6,323 bases of DNA from NCBI GenBank assembly GCA_022571615.1, contig JACZXM010000194.1:1-6323 (forward strand), written 5' to 3'. The number at the start of each line of letters is the position of its first letter. Within the stretch, counting starts at the first letter, position 1. Below are positions 1 through 5,783 of the stretch, in pieces. This DNA is from Acidobacteriota bacterium (GTDB lineage Bacteria; Acidobacteriota; UBA890; WLXD01). The notes under the pieces were generated by a model that saw only the letters and a list, made by a program, of their open reading frames with translations, was not told where the DNA came from and ran no database searches. Made by a program: the position numbers and the translations under genes.

Positions 1-60
1 CCGCAGGATCGCGAGCATCACCAACTGCTCGAACTCGCCGAGGCGTGCCTGTCGTGCCAA
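1..60 (-). CDS. PadR-family transcriptional regulator, N-terminal fragment (runs off the left edge)
   Basis: Only the first 20 codons are inside the window. Read on the minus strand from a TTG at 60-58 they include LGEFEQLVMLAIL, the usual opening of the PadR winged-helix domain found beside ADOP-type permeases. PadR proteins are dimeric DNA-binding repressors, usually of their own operon, and release DNA on binding a small molecule. The TTG start was chosen because GGAGGT (plus-strand complement at 66-71) lies 5 nt upstream and no in-frame ATG precedes the conserved motif; the first internal ATG falls inside it. The 27-nt palindrome upstream fits autoregulation. By analogy with the complete pair further right, a permease gene probably follows beyond the left edge, but that cannot be seen here. 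I am confident of the family and moderately confident of the start. Confidence 0.82.
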   Translation of the reverse strand, partial: MARQARLGEFEQLVMLAILR

Positions 61-65
61 TCGTT

Positions 66-73
66 ACCTCCCC
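66..73 (-). promoter_or_regulatory. Ribosome binding site of the left-edge PadR gene
   Basis: The minus strand reads GGGGAGGT followed by 5 nt (AACGA) and the TTG codon. This is a near-perfect Shine-Dalgarno sequence and is the main support for translation from TTG at 60. Confidence 0.7.
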
Positions 74-94
74 GGAGCGCCTTCGAACGCGCCT

Positions 95-123
95 TTTACT
101 CTTCGTGCCCACAATGTAGTCAA
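95..123 (-). promoter_or_regulatory. Predicted promoter of the left-edge PadR gene
   Basis: The minus strand has TTGACT at 123-118 (5 of 6 matches to the sigma70-type -35 box), a 17-nt spacer, and AGTAAA at 100-95 as a weak -10 (3 of 6). Transcription would start near 88, giving a leader of about 28 nt before the TTG codon. The -35 box lies inside the 111-137 palindrome, the arrangement expected of an autorepressed gene. The -35 is convincing; the -10 is poor. Confidence 0.45.
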
Positions 124-137
124 CATGACCACATTGT
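111..137. promoter_or_regulatory. 27-nt near-palindrome, probable PadR operator
   Basis: Arms ACAATGT (111-117) and ACATTGT (131-137) are perfect reverse complements. The inner parts GTCA (119-122) and TGAC (126-129) also pair, with one mismatched position between each arm and the inner block. Each arm is itself an odd palindrome (ACA-A-TGT or ACA-T-TGT), and the arm centres are 20 nt apart, about two helical turns. PadR operators are commonly ATGT/ACAT-type inverted repeats, and both half-sites occur here. The palindrome covers the predicted -35 box. A link to the left-edge PadR protein is inferred from position. BlaI/MecI-type sites also use TACA/TGTA half-sites, so another regulator is possible. 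Confidence 0.6.
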
Positions 138-159
138 AGGCACCAATCGGCGATCCGCG

Positions 160-228
160 CAAGAGCTCGGCGATGCCGAGTCGCGCATGAAGGCGCGCTT
201 CGACGAGGTGCTCGCCGAGATCGCCTAG
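160..228 (+). pseudogene. Possible C-terminal coding remnant
   Basis: Reading the plus strand in the frame of position 160 gives a 22-residue tail containing RMKARFDEVLAEIA and ending in TAG at 226-228. Almost every codon ends in G or C, as in the real genes of this window, and the peptide looks like an amphipathic C-terminal helix. The frame stays open leftward to base 1, but there it crosses the operator and the antisense of the PadR gene and stops looking coding. No credible start codon or ribosome binding site lies upstream. I read it as the 3' end of a lost gene, or as chance. The family is not recognised. Confidence 0.22.
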
Positions 229-245
229 CCAGCTGCTAGCGGCGG

Positions 246-2876
246 CTACTCGAGGCGCAATGCTTGCATGGGCTGCGTGCGCGCTGCCCAGCGTGCCGGG
301 AACCAGCAGGCCAGAAGTCCGACCGCGGCGATGAGCAGGCTGGCGGCGAAGTACGCCAGCAAGTCGCCTTGCGATGACCCGTACAGCAGGTGCTGCAGCA
401 GGCGTGCGCATCCCACGGCTAGCGCCAGTCCGGCGGCGACGCCCACCACGATCACCCGCATCCCCTCGTTGATGATCAATCCGACGATCTGGCGGCTGGT
501 CGACCCTAGCGCCAACCGCACGCCGATCTCACGAGTGCGTTGTGCGACCTTCGCGGCGAGCGTCGCGTACAGTCCGATCGCGCTCAGCAGTACCGCGAGG
601 CCGCCCGCGTAGCCGACGGCGGTGGCGCCCATGCGCAGCGGTCTCAGGTTTCCTGCGATGCGAAGTGGCATCGGCACCAGCCCGGTTACAGGGACGTTTG
701 CGTCGACTTCGCTCACGGTACGGGCCAGCGTAGGCAACATGGCCGCGGGGTCGCCGGCAACGCGGATCTGCAGCCGGGCATCGACTTGATCCGGGTTCTG
801 CCAGAAGGGCACGTAGAGGTAGGGTCGCGGCGGCTCGGCGCGATTCTGCAGCGGCACGTCCGCGACCACACCGACGATGCGGTGTTCACGGTCGGCGACA
901 CGGACCGCTTCGCCGATCGCGCTGGACCCGGGGAAGAGCAGGGTCGCCAGCGCTTCACTGACCACCGCCACCAGGGGGGCGCTGGTATCGTCCGCCGGCG
1001 TGAACTCTCGCCCGCTGCGGAGGGGAGTCCTGAGTGTTTCAAAATACCGCGGACCGACCTCGATGTAGCCCACCTCGTGGCTGGCCTCACTGCCTGCTGG
1101 CGAGACCTGGTTGCCGAGACCGTAGAGGGCGATCCCGGTGCCGACCATCGTGACCGACTCGACACTGGGCAGAGCCTCCAGACGTGCGGTGACGTCCTTC
1201 AAGAACGCTTGGGCACGCGGCGGGGAATACTCGATCATGCGCGGCCGGAGTCGCATGAGGGCCACATGGGAGGGATCGAAGTTCGCGCCCCGGATCATCG
1301 ACGCCGCGCTTCCAGCTAGTAGTGCGGCGATCAACACCAAGGTGACCGCGGCGGCCGCCTGGGCACCGAGTAGCCAGGCCGCGGCGCCGCCCCGCGACGT
1401 CACCGCGCGGTTGTGCCCGCGGAGTCCCGCCGCCGCGTCGCCGCGGATGCTGCCGAGGGCGGGGAGGATGCCGAAGATCACTCCGGCCAGGATTGTCAGA
1501 CAGGCCGTGGCGAGCACGACCGTGGGCGTCAGCGTGAAGTCGAACTGCAGCGGGCGCCCCACGGCGTCGGTGCTGTAAAAGCGTGCGCTCAGTAGCCGCG
1601 TGAGAGCGGCCGACACTGCGACTCCCAAGGCGCCGCCGGTGCATGCGAGCAGGACCGATTCTGTGAGGAGCTGCCGCAGCAACCGCACGCGCGGCGCTCC
1701 GAGGGAACTACGGAGAGCGAGTTCCCGCGTTCGTACCTTCGCGCGCGCGATCAGCAGGCCGGCGAGATTCACGCAACACACCAGGAAGAGAACTCCCACC
1801 ACGAGTGCGAGGAGTTGGACGAATTGTCGATCTGAGGGACTCGGGTTCGTGCCATAAGTGGGAACGACTAGCGCACCGCTGTTTCTCCCGGGGCCGGCTC
1901 CATGCCAATCCGTCGGGATCAAGGTGGCCGCCTCAGCACTCGCCGCTTCGATGCTCACACCATCGGCGAGTCGGCCGAACATCTTCAGGATGGTGCAGCC
2001 GCGCTCCTCGAGTACGGAGCACCATCGGTAGCCGACCGGCAGCATCATCGTGGGCATGTAGATACGCGTCGGCTGCGTACCCGTCCCATGGAATTCGGGG
2101 GGTGCCACGCCGATCACCGTGAAGGGCACCGTGTTGATCTTGAGCGAAGCGCCGATCGCTTCCGGGTCCTGTCCGAACCACGTGCGCCAGAAGTCGAAGC
2201 CGATCACCACGACCGGATCCCGCTCAGGAACGGTGTCCTCTTCGGGGGTGAAGAACCGGCCGAGGACGGGCTCGAGCTCGAGCATCGGGAAGAAGTTTGC
2301 GGACACCACGGCACCGTTCACCGCGCGCGCCTCGTCGGCGGAGGTAACGAACAATGGCGCACTTGGGTACACCGCTGCCAGATCGTGAACAGCACGAGTG
2401 GAATCACGGAAATGCACGTAGTCTGGATAGGACACGAAGCCGGTGCGCGTGCCCTGGTCGCGCGTCGGCCTCAGCTCGACGACTTCTGCCGCGCGAGGTA
2501 CAGGCAGCGTCTGCAGAAATAGCGTGTGCGCCAAGGTCAGGACGGTGCACACCGCGCCGATGGTCAGGGCCAACGTCGTTACCGCTGTCAGCGTGAAAGC
2601 CGGGCTGCGGCGGAGAAGTCGCAGCCCATAGCGAAGGTCCTGCACGGCTGACTCGAACAGGTAGGTTCCTCGCGCCTCGCGGCATTCTTCGCGCAACGCG
2701 GCGACGGAACCGAACTCGGCATGGGCACGCCGGTGCGCCTCGGCGGGTGTCAGCCCCGACGCGACGAGTGCCTCGATCTCGCGTTCCAGGTGGGCGCGCA
2801 GTTCCTCGTCGATCTCTCGTTGCACCGCATCGCGGCGCAGCATCGCGCGCGCCCACGACCGGAATCGCCGGATCAT
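246..2876 (-). CDS. ADOP-type orphan ABC permease (FtsX/MacB family)
   Basis: An 876-residue inner-membrane protein with the full architecture of the acidobacterial duplicated orphan permeases, which are usually 800-900 aa. Residues 1-85 form the charged cytoplasmic prefix (RRDAVQREIDEELRAHLERE, then GLTPAEAHRRAHAEFG). The first transmembrane helix is about 95-118, followed by a MacB-type periplasmic domain to about 340 (conserved AVVSANFFPMLELEPVLGR). Helices at about 350-376, 405-429 and 450-474 complete the first FtsX unit. A second unit follows: helix 500-522, periplasmic domain to about 745 (EVGPRYFETLRTPLRSGREF), and helices 750-772, 800-827 and 838-862. The paired cytoplasmic motifs RELALRSSLGA (about 384-394) and REIGVRLALGS (about 782-792) show the internal duplication. 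The ATG overlaps the PadR stop as ATGA, with GGAGG 10 nt upstream. C286 and C294 in the first periplasmic domain could form a disulfide. No ATPase gene is adjacent. Whether it exports a substrate or acts as a MacB-like mechanotransmitter is unknown. Confidence 0.93.
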   Translation of the reverse strand: MIRRFRSWARAMLRRDAVQREIDEELRAHLEREIEALVASGLTPAEAHRRAHAEFGSVAALREECREARGTYLFESAVQDLRYGLRLLRRSPAFTLTAVTTLALTIGAVCTVLTLAHTLFLQTLPVPRAAEVVELRPTRDQGTRTGFVSYPDYVHFRDSTRAVHDLAAVYPSAPLFVTSADEARAVNGAVVSANFFPMLELEPVLGRFFTPEEDTVPERDPVVVIGFDFWRTWFGQDPEAIGASLKINTVPFTVIGVAPPEFHGTGTQPTRIYMPTMMLPVGYRWCSVLEERGCTILKMFGRLADGVSIEAASAEAATLIPTDWHGAGPGRNSGALVVPTYGTNPSPSDRQFVQLLALVVGVLFLVCCVNLAGLLIARAKVRTRELALRSSLGAPRVRLLRQLLTESVLLACTGGALGVAVSAALTRLLSARFYSTDAVGRPLQFDFTLTPTVVLATACLTILAGVIFGILPALGSIRGDAAAGLRGHNRAVTSRGGAAAWLLGAQAAAAVTLVLIAALLAGSAASMIRGANFDPSHVALMRLRPRMIEYSPPRAQAFLKDVTARLEALPSVESVTMVGTGIALYGLGNQVSPAGSEASHEVGYIEVGPRYFETLRTPLRSGREFTPADDTSAPLVAVVSEALATLLFPGSSAIGEAVRVADREHRIVGVVADVPLQNRAEPPRPYLYVPFWQNPDQVDARLQIRVAGDPAAMLPTLARTVSEVDANVPVTGLVPMPLRIAGNLRPLRMGATAVGYAGGLAVLLSAIGLYATLAAKVAQRTREIGVRLALGSTSRQIVGLIINEGMRVIVVGVAAGLALAVGCARLLQHLLYGSSQGDLLAYFAASLLIAAVGLLACWFPARWAARTQPMQALRLE

Positions 2877-3211
2877 GAGCTAGTGGCCTCCAGAACCTGC
2901 GCTACGGCAACGGTCAGCCGTTGCCACTGGCCCGTTTCGCGGTCCAGGTGCCGGCGGCCCGCGGCGGTAATCTGGTAGAAGCGCGCCCTGCGATTGTTCT
3001 CCGACTTGCCCCAGCGCGCCTTGATCATGCCCCTGTGCTCGAGCCGGTGGAGCGCCGGGTACAGGGACCCCTGCCGCACCTGCAAGGCATCGGCGGAGAG
3101 CTGGCGAATGCGTTTCGAAATTGCCCAGCCGTTCTCCGATCGCAGCGCAACCGTCTTGAGAATCAACAGATCGAGAGTGCCCTGCGGCAGGTCCAGGCGT
3201 TCATCGGACAT
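2873..3211 (-). CDS. PadR-family transcriptional regulator
   Basis: A 112-residue short (subfamily-1-like) PadR regulator. Residues about 8-85 form the winged helix-turn-helix: LPQGTLDLLILKTVAL opens the domain, the recognition helix is in VRQGSLYPALHRLEHRGMI, and the wing is WGKSENNRRARFYQIT. The C-terminal helix from about 87 (HLDRETGQWQRLTVAVAQVL) is the dimerisation segment. The ATG at 3211-3209 has AGAGGGG 5 nt upstream, and that site overlaps the outer edge of the upstream inverted repeat. The stop overlaps the permease start by 4 nt (ATGA), so the two genes are almost certainly cotranscribed and translationally coupled. The expected role is autorepression of the PadR-permease unit, relieved by an unknown ligand, probably lipophilic or cationic as for other PadR proteins. 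It differs in sequence from the left-edge PadR, whose opening reads LGEFEQLVMLAIL. Confidence 0.93.
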   Translation of the reverse strand: MSDERLDLPQGTLDLLILKTVALRSENGWAISKRIRQLSADALQVRQGSLYPALHRLEHRGMIKARWGKSENNRRARFYQITAAGRRHLDRETGQWQRLTVAVAQVLEATSS

Positions 3212-3219
3212 GTCTACCC

Positions 3220-3269
3220 CTCTTGCTTCGACAAGAGAAGGCTAGCAACTCTCTTGTCGAAGCGCAAGG
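3220..3269. promoter_or_regulatory. Nested inverted repeat, probable operator of the PadR-permease unit
   Basis: GCTTCGACAAGAG (3225-3237) and CTCTTGTCGAAGC (3251-3263) are perfect 13-bp inverted arms separated by 13 nt. The left arm also lies in a smaller palindrome, CTCTTG (3220-3225), six bases, then CAAGAG (3232-3237). The right arm shows a partial copy with CTTG (3253-3256) and CAAG (3265-3268). The structure covers the predicted promoter and reaches the ribosome binding site of the PadR gene, which starts 9 nt away, so bound PadR would block transcription. As RNA it could also fold into a hairpin, but no T-run follows in either direction, so operator is preferred over terminator. Confidence 0.65.
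3239..3267 (-). promoter_or_regulatory. Predicted promoter of the PadR-permease unit
   Basis: The minus strand has TTGCGC at 3267-3262 (4 of 6 to the -35 consensus), a 17-nt spacer, and TAGCCT at 3244-3239 preceded by TGC, an extended -10 arrangement. Transcription would begin near 3232, leaving a leader of about 20 nt. The -10 falls in the spacer of the inverted repeat and the -35 overlaps its right arm. Box matches are modest; position and operator overlap are the better support. Confidence 0.4.
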
Positions 3270-3301
3270 GGAAGGGCGAACTGGCGCGCTCGGGTAGCCT
3301 T

Positions 3302-4897
3302 CTACTGGTACGGCCCCCTACCCGGTTGGGTGATCTCGAACCCCTCACGATCCTTGGCGGCGCGTACCATCGCGCGCACATCGGCTAGCAGCTGCTTGGC
3401 GTCGTAGACGATGCCGTCCTTGATGGTGTACTTGATGCCCCCGACGCGGCGCACCTGGTTGTCGGCTCCGAGCTTCACCGCGCCGATGCCGTAGAGGACC
3501 TTCAGGTTCGCCAGCGGGTTCTCGTCGACAACGACGAAGTCGGCCATCTTCCCCACCTCGACGGTGCCGACCTGATCGGCAACCCCGAGCGACTGGGCGC
3601 CCAACAGCGTCGCGGAGCGAATCACCTCGAGCGGATGAAAGCCGGCCTCGCGCAACAGCTCCATCTCGCGCACGAACGAGAAACCGTAGAGATTGAACGA
3701 GTAGCCGGAATCAGTGCCGACCGCGACGCGACCGCCGCGATTCTTGAACTCGTTGACGAAGGTCATCCAGAGCTGGTAGTTGCGCTTCCACGCGACCTCC
3801 TCCTCGGTTCCCCAATAGAACCAGTACGAAGCGTGCGCCGTTCGATTGGGCTGATAGAAACGCCACAGTGAAGGCAGCGTGTATTCCTCGTGCCACTCGG
3901 CGCGCGCCATGCGCATGAAGTCGCGAGTGGTCTCGTAGGCATGGAACGTCGGCACGAGGGTGAAATCTAGCTCCAGCAACTCGTTCATCACCGCGTTCCA
4001 GCGGTCGGAAAACGGCGGCGCGGCCTGTGCCCAGAGTCGGCCGGCCTCGCCGAATCGCTGCTGCTCGTCGTTGTAGTTGTAGTCGAGCGGATAGTCCTGC
4101 ACGACGCGATCCTCGAACAGCGCCTCCGGCAGTCCGTACCAGTGCTGCATCGAGGTGAGCCCCAGGCGGGCCGAGTCGATCACGTTCATCCATGCGACGT
4201 TGAGCTGGGCGTGGTGCATGGTGGTGTAGAGACCCCGCCTGGCAGCCTCGTCGAGCGCTGCCGACATGAGATCCGGGCGCAGGCCGAAGAACTTGATGCC
4301 GTGGGCCCCGAGGTCGGCCATCTCGGCCACCCAGGCACGGGCCTGCTCGGGGGTTGCGATCGGCCCGTCCTGCCCCTGCCCGAATGACACCGAGGGAAGC
4401 AGTCGCGGGGCGGTGATCTGGTTGTTGTCGCTGCGCTCGCTGTGATCGAGCATCCAGCGAATCCCGTTGCCGCTGCCTGGATCGGCGCTGGTGGTGATGC
4501 CGTGTCCCATCCACAACTTGAGGATGTACTCCGCCGGCGTCTCCGGACCGGCAAGGTGACCGTGCAGGTCGACGAACCCCGGCAGCACGTAGTGGCCCTC
4601 GAGGTCGATCTCTCGATCGCCCGGAGTCGCCTCCGGGCGCCGCCGCGGATCGATCGGAACCCCTGGGACTCCGACGCTGCGAATGTCGGCGATCCGGTCG
4701 CCCTCGACGACGATATCCACCGGACCGAACGGAGGAGCGCCGGTGCCATCGATCAGGGTGGCACCTCGAAGGATCAGTCTGTCGTACGGGCCCTCGCCCT
4801 CCTGTCGGTCCGGAGCCGCCGGATTCTGCCCCGCGACCGGAGCCGACAACAAGAGGAGTGGGGTGAAGACCAGCAGCCACAATGCCCGCTTGTTCAT
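3302..4897 (-). CDS. Secreted metal-dependent amidohydrolase
   Basis: A 531-residue protein of the amidohydrolase superfamily, in the group annotated as imidazolonepropionase-like or Xaa-Pro-dipeptidase-like hydrolases. Residues 1-23 are a signal peptide (MNKR, a hydrophobic core, then APVAG before Q24), so it probably acts in the periplasm. An N-terminal beta-sandwich segment starts at about 40 (LILRGATLIDGTGAPP). Visible metal-site candidates are H112 and H114 (DLHGHL), K202 as possible carboxylated lysine (GIKFFG), H228/H229 (TTMHH), H252 (MQHWYG) and D396 (GTDSGYS). The C-terminal sandwich closes with GTVEVGKMADFVVVDENPL. The ATG at 4897 has GAGGAG 5 nt upstream. Between H252 and D396 lies a long aromatic-rich stretch. 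Substrate is unknown; cyclic amide or dipeptide hydrolysis is usual for relatives. It is 90 nt upstream of the PadR gene on the same strand, but that gene has its own promoter signals, so a shared operon is doubtful. Confidence 0.9.
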   Translation of the reverse strand: MNKRALWLLVFTPLLLLSAPVAGQNPAAPDRQEGEGPYDRLILRGATLIDGTGAPPFGPVDIVVEGDRIADIRSVGVPGVPIDPRRRPEATPGDREIDLEGHYVLPGFVDLHGHLAGPETPAEYILKLWMGHGITTSADPGSGNGIRWMLDHSERSDNNQITAPRLLPSVSFGQGQDGPIATPEQARAWVAEMADLGAHGIKFFGLRPDLMSAALDEAARRGLYTTMHHAQLNVAWMNVIDSARLGLTSMQHWYGLPEALFEDRVVQDYPLDYNYNDEQQRFGEAGRLWAQAAPPFSDRWNAVMNELLELDFTLVPTFHAYETTRDFMRMARAEWHEEYTLPSLWRFYQPNRTAHASYWFYWGTEEEVAWKRNYQLWMTFVNEFKNRGGRVAVGTDSGYSFNLYGFSFVREMELLREAGFHPLEVIRSATLLGAQSLGVADQVGTVEVGKMADFVVVDENPLANLKVLYGIGAVKLGADNQVRRVGGIKYTIKDGIVYDAKQLLADVRAMVRAAKDREGFEITQPGRGPYQ

Positions 4898-4932
4898 GCT
4901 GACTCCTCGCTAGGGTTCCGAGAGTTGACTGC

Positions 4933-4961
4933 AGCTTAGGAGGTACCGCCTCCCGCTTCAA
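4933..4961 (-). promoter_or_regulatory. Predicted promoter of the amidohydrolase gene
   Basis: The minus strand has TTGAAG at 4961-4956 (4 of 6) and TAAGCT at 4938-4933 (3 of 6), separated by 17 nt. The spacer contains a small inverted repeat, GGAGG (4939-4943) and CCTCC (4949-4953). The leader to the ATG would be about 30 nt. The match is weak and is chosen mainly for spacing and position. Confidence 0.3.
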
Positions 4962-5018
4962 CGCGAAGTCTGGGCATGGGCGCTGCGGGGACATGTGGAT
5001 GCCCTCGGTGCGGGCTAG

Positions 5019-5047
5019 TTGTTCCCGTTGTTGGCCTCGACTATCCT
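5019..5047 (+). promoter_or_regulatory. Predicted promoter of the HhH-repeat / membrane protein unit
   Basis: TTGTTC (5019-5024), a 17-nt spacer and TATCCT (5042-5047) give a plausible sigma70-type promoter, with a weak -35 (3 of 6) and a moderate -10 (4 of 6). Transcription from about 5054 would produce a leader of roughly 85 nt that carries both palindromes described below. A second -10-like TATTTT (5100-5105) exists but has no -35 at a usable distance. Confidence 0.3.
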
Positions 5048-5057
5048 GCGCTCTCGG

Positions 5058-5074
5058 CTGAGACCTAGTCTCAG
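5058..5074. promoter_or_regulatory. Perfect 17-nt palindrome (operator or leader hairpin 1)
   Basis: CTGAGAC and GTCTCAG are perfect 7-nt inverted arms around a CTA centre. It sits just after the predicted transcription start of the HhH unit, where a repressor could bind or where the RNA could form a 5'-terminal stem-loop. No T-run follows, so it is not a classical terminator. Confidence 0.45.
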
Positions 5075-5105
5075 TAAGGGCTTTGGCGACGTTCCCCCTT
5101 ATTTT

Positions 5106-5122
5106 CGGAGGTCAAACCTCCG
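5106..5122 (+). promoter_or_regulatory. Leader hairpin 2 beside the ribosome binding site of the HhH-repeat gene
   Basis: CGGAGGT and ACCTCCG form a perfect 7-bp stem around a CAA loop. The left arm contains GGAGG, a strong Shine-Dalgarno match too far (27 nt) from the ATG at 5139 to serve it. The right arm contains CCTC (5117-5120), which could instead pair with GAGG (5127-5130) in the likely true ribosome binding site AGAGG (5126-5130, 8 nt from the ATG). The two pairings exclude each other, so forming the hairpin would leave the ribosome site free. This is inferred from base pairing only. Confidence 0.4.
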
Positions 5123-5138
5123 ACCAGAGGATGATTCC

Positions 5139-5780
5139 ATGAAGCGGATTCCCGTCGGCTTGCTGTCGCTCGGCGTTCTTGTGCTCAGCGGCGTCGCGAT
5201 TGCTCAGGTGGGCACCAATGACGCCGTGCTCAATCCCAATCTCACCAGTGCCGAAGAGATCTCCACGGTGCCGCACATCAGCGCCGCGATCGCCGCGGCG
5301 ATCATCGAAGGGCGACCCTATCTGAGCGCCACCGATCTCGACGCCAAGCTGCGCGGCGCCCCGCTCAGCGACGAGCAACGTGCCGAGGTATACGTGACGC
5401 TGTTCGTGCCCATCAACCTGAACACCGCGTCCGACGAGGAGCTGCAGCTCGTCCCCGGTGCCGGGCGCCGCATGGCGCACGAGTTCGACGAATACCGCCC
5501 CTGGGAGGGCGGTATGGCTCGTTTCCGCCGCGAGATCGGCAAGTACGTCGACGATGAAGAAGTGGCGCGGCTGGAGCAATACGTCTTCGTGCCGATGGAT
5601 CTGAACAGCGCCTCGAGCGAAGACCTGCACACCATCCCTGGCGTCGGCGATCGCATGGTGCACGAGTTCGAGGAGTATCGCCCCTACGTCAACATGGCGC
5701 AGTTCCGCCGCGAGATGGGCAAGTACGTTGACGACGCCGAGGTCGCGCGCCTGGAGCGCTATTTCGTTATCAAGCAGTAA
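5139..5780 (+). CDS. Exported protein with three tandem helix-hairpin-helix-like repeats
   Basis: A 213-residue protein starting at ATG 5139, chosen because AGAGG lies 8 nt upstream and a clear signal peptide follows (MKRIPVGLLSLGVLVLSG, cleavage likely after AIA at 22). An upstream in-frame TTG at 5019 would bury that signal and is rejected. The mature protein is three units of about 60 residues: 32-92, 93-153 and 154-213. Units 2 and 3 have the NLNTAS / DLNSAS opening and hairpins VPGAGRRM (105-112) and IPGVGDRM (166-173), as in ComEA-type HhH domains. Each continues with the shared tail FRRE-GKYVDD-EVARLE-Y. Unit 1 has a degenerate hairpin (VPHISAAI). ComEA binds incoming DNA in the periplasm, but this protein is rich in Asp and Glu, so DNA binding is uncertain and protein-protein contact is possible. 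It lacks the N-terminal anchor seen in some ComEA proteins. Coupled to the membrane-protein gene 3 nt downstream. Confidence 0.88.
   Translation: MKRIPVGLLSLGVLVLSGVAIAQVGTNDAVLNPNLTSAEEISTVPHISAAIAAAIIEGRPYLSATDLDAKLRGAPLSDEQRAEVYVTLFVPINLNTASDEELQLVPGAGRRMAHEFDEYRPWEGGMARFRREIGKYVDDEEVARLEQYVFVPMDLNSASSEDLHTIPGVGDRMVHEFEEYRPYVNMAQFRREMGKYVDDAEVARLERYFVIKQ
5415..5777 (+). repeat. In-gene tandem duplication (HhH units 2 and 3)
   Basis: Two adjacent units of about 183 and 180 nt (5415-5597 and 5598-5777) encode closely similar peptides. Similarity remains visible at DNA level: TTCCGCCGCGAGAT then GGGCAAGTACGT in unit 3 matches TTCCGCCGCGAGAT then CGGCAAGTACGT in unit 2. Unit 1 (5232-5414) aligns only in outline, which suggests an older duplication followed by a more recent one. 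Confidence 0.75.
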
Positions 5781-5783
5781 CCC

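Noticed and set aside
1..159. Plus-strand open frame with CLSC and CPQC, suggestive of a zinc ribbon
   Set aside because: The CxxC pairs arise from the antisense of the PadR gene and from the promoter region; the minus-strand reading with a Shine-Dalgarno sequence and the PadR motif is far better supported.
226..248. TAGCC...GGCTA hairpin after the permease stop as a terminator
   Set aside because: Only a 5-bp stem with a 13-nt loop and no T-run on either strand; too weak to call.
64..411. 115-residue minus-strand frame spanning the permease 3' end and the operator
   Set aside because: It runs through the palindrome and promoter of the left PadR gene and overlaps the permease in another frame; no ribosome binding site or motif.
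540..1319. Long open frame on the plus strand opposite the permease gene
   Set aside because: It is antisense to a fully recognisable permease; its translation is low-complexity Arg/Gly/His-rich with no domain and no ribosome binding site, as expected of GC-rich shadow frames.
3711..4994. 427-residue minus-strand frame overlapping the amidohydrolase
   Set aside because: It is shifted relative to the amidohydrolase reading frame; the translation is dominated by Arg, Gly and Pro and has no motif, whereas the overlapping frame has a signal peptide and metal ligands.
5019..5138. N-terminally extended start (TTG at 5019) for the HhH-repeat protein
   Set aside because: The extension would place about 40 Arg/Pro-rich residues before an evident signal peptide and run through both leader palindromes; ATG 5139 has a proper ribosome binding site.
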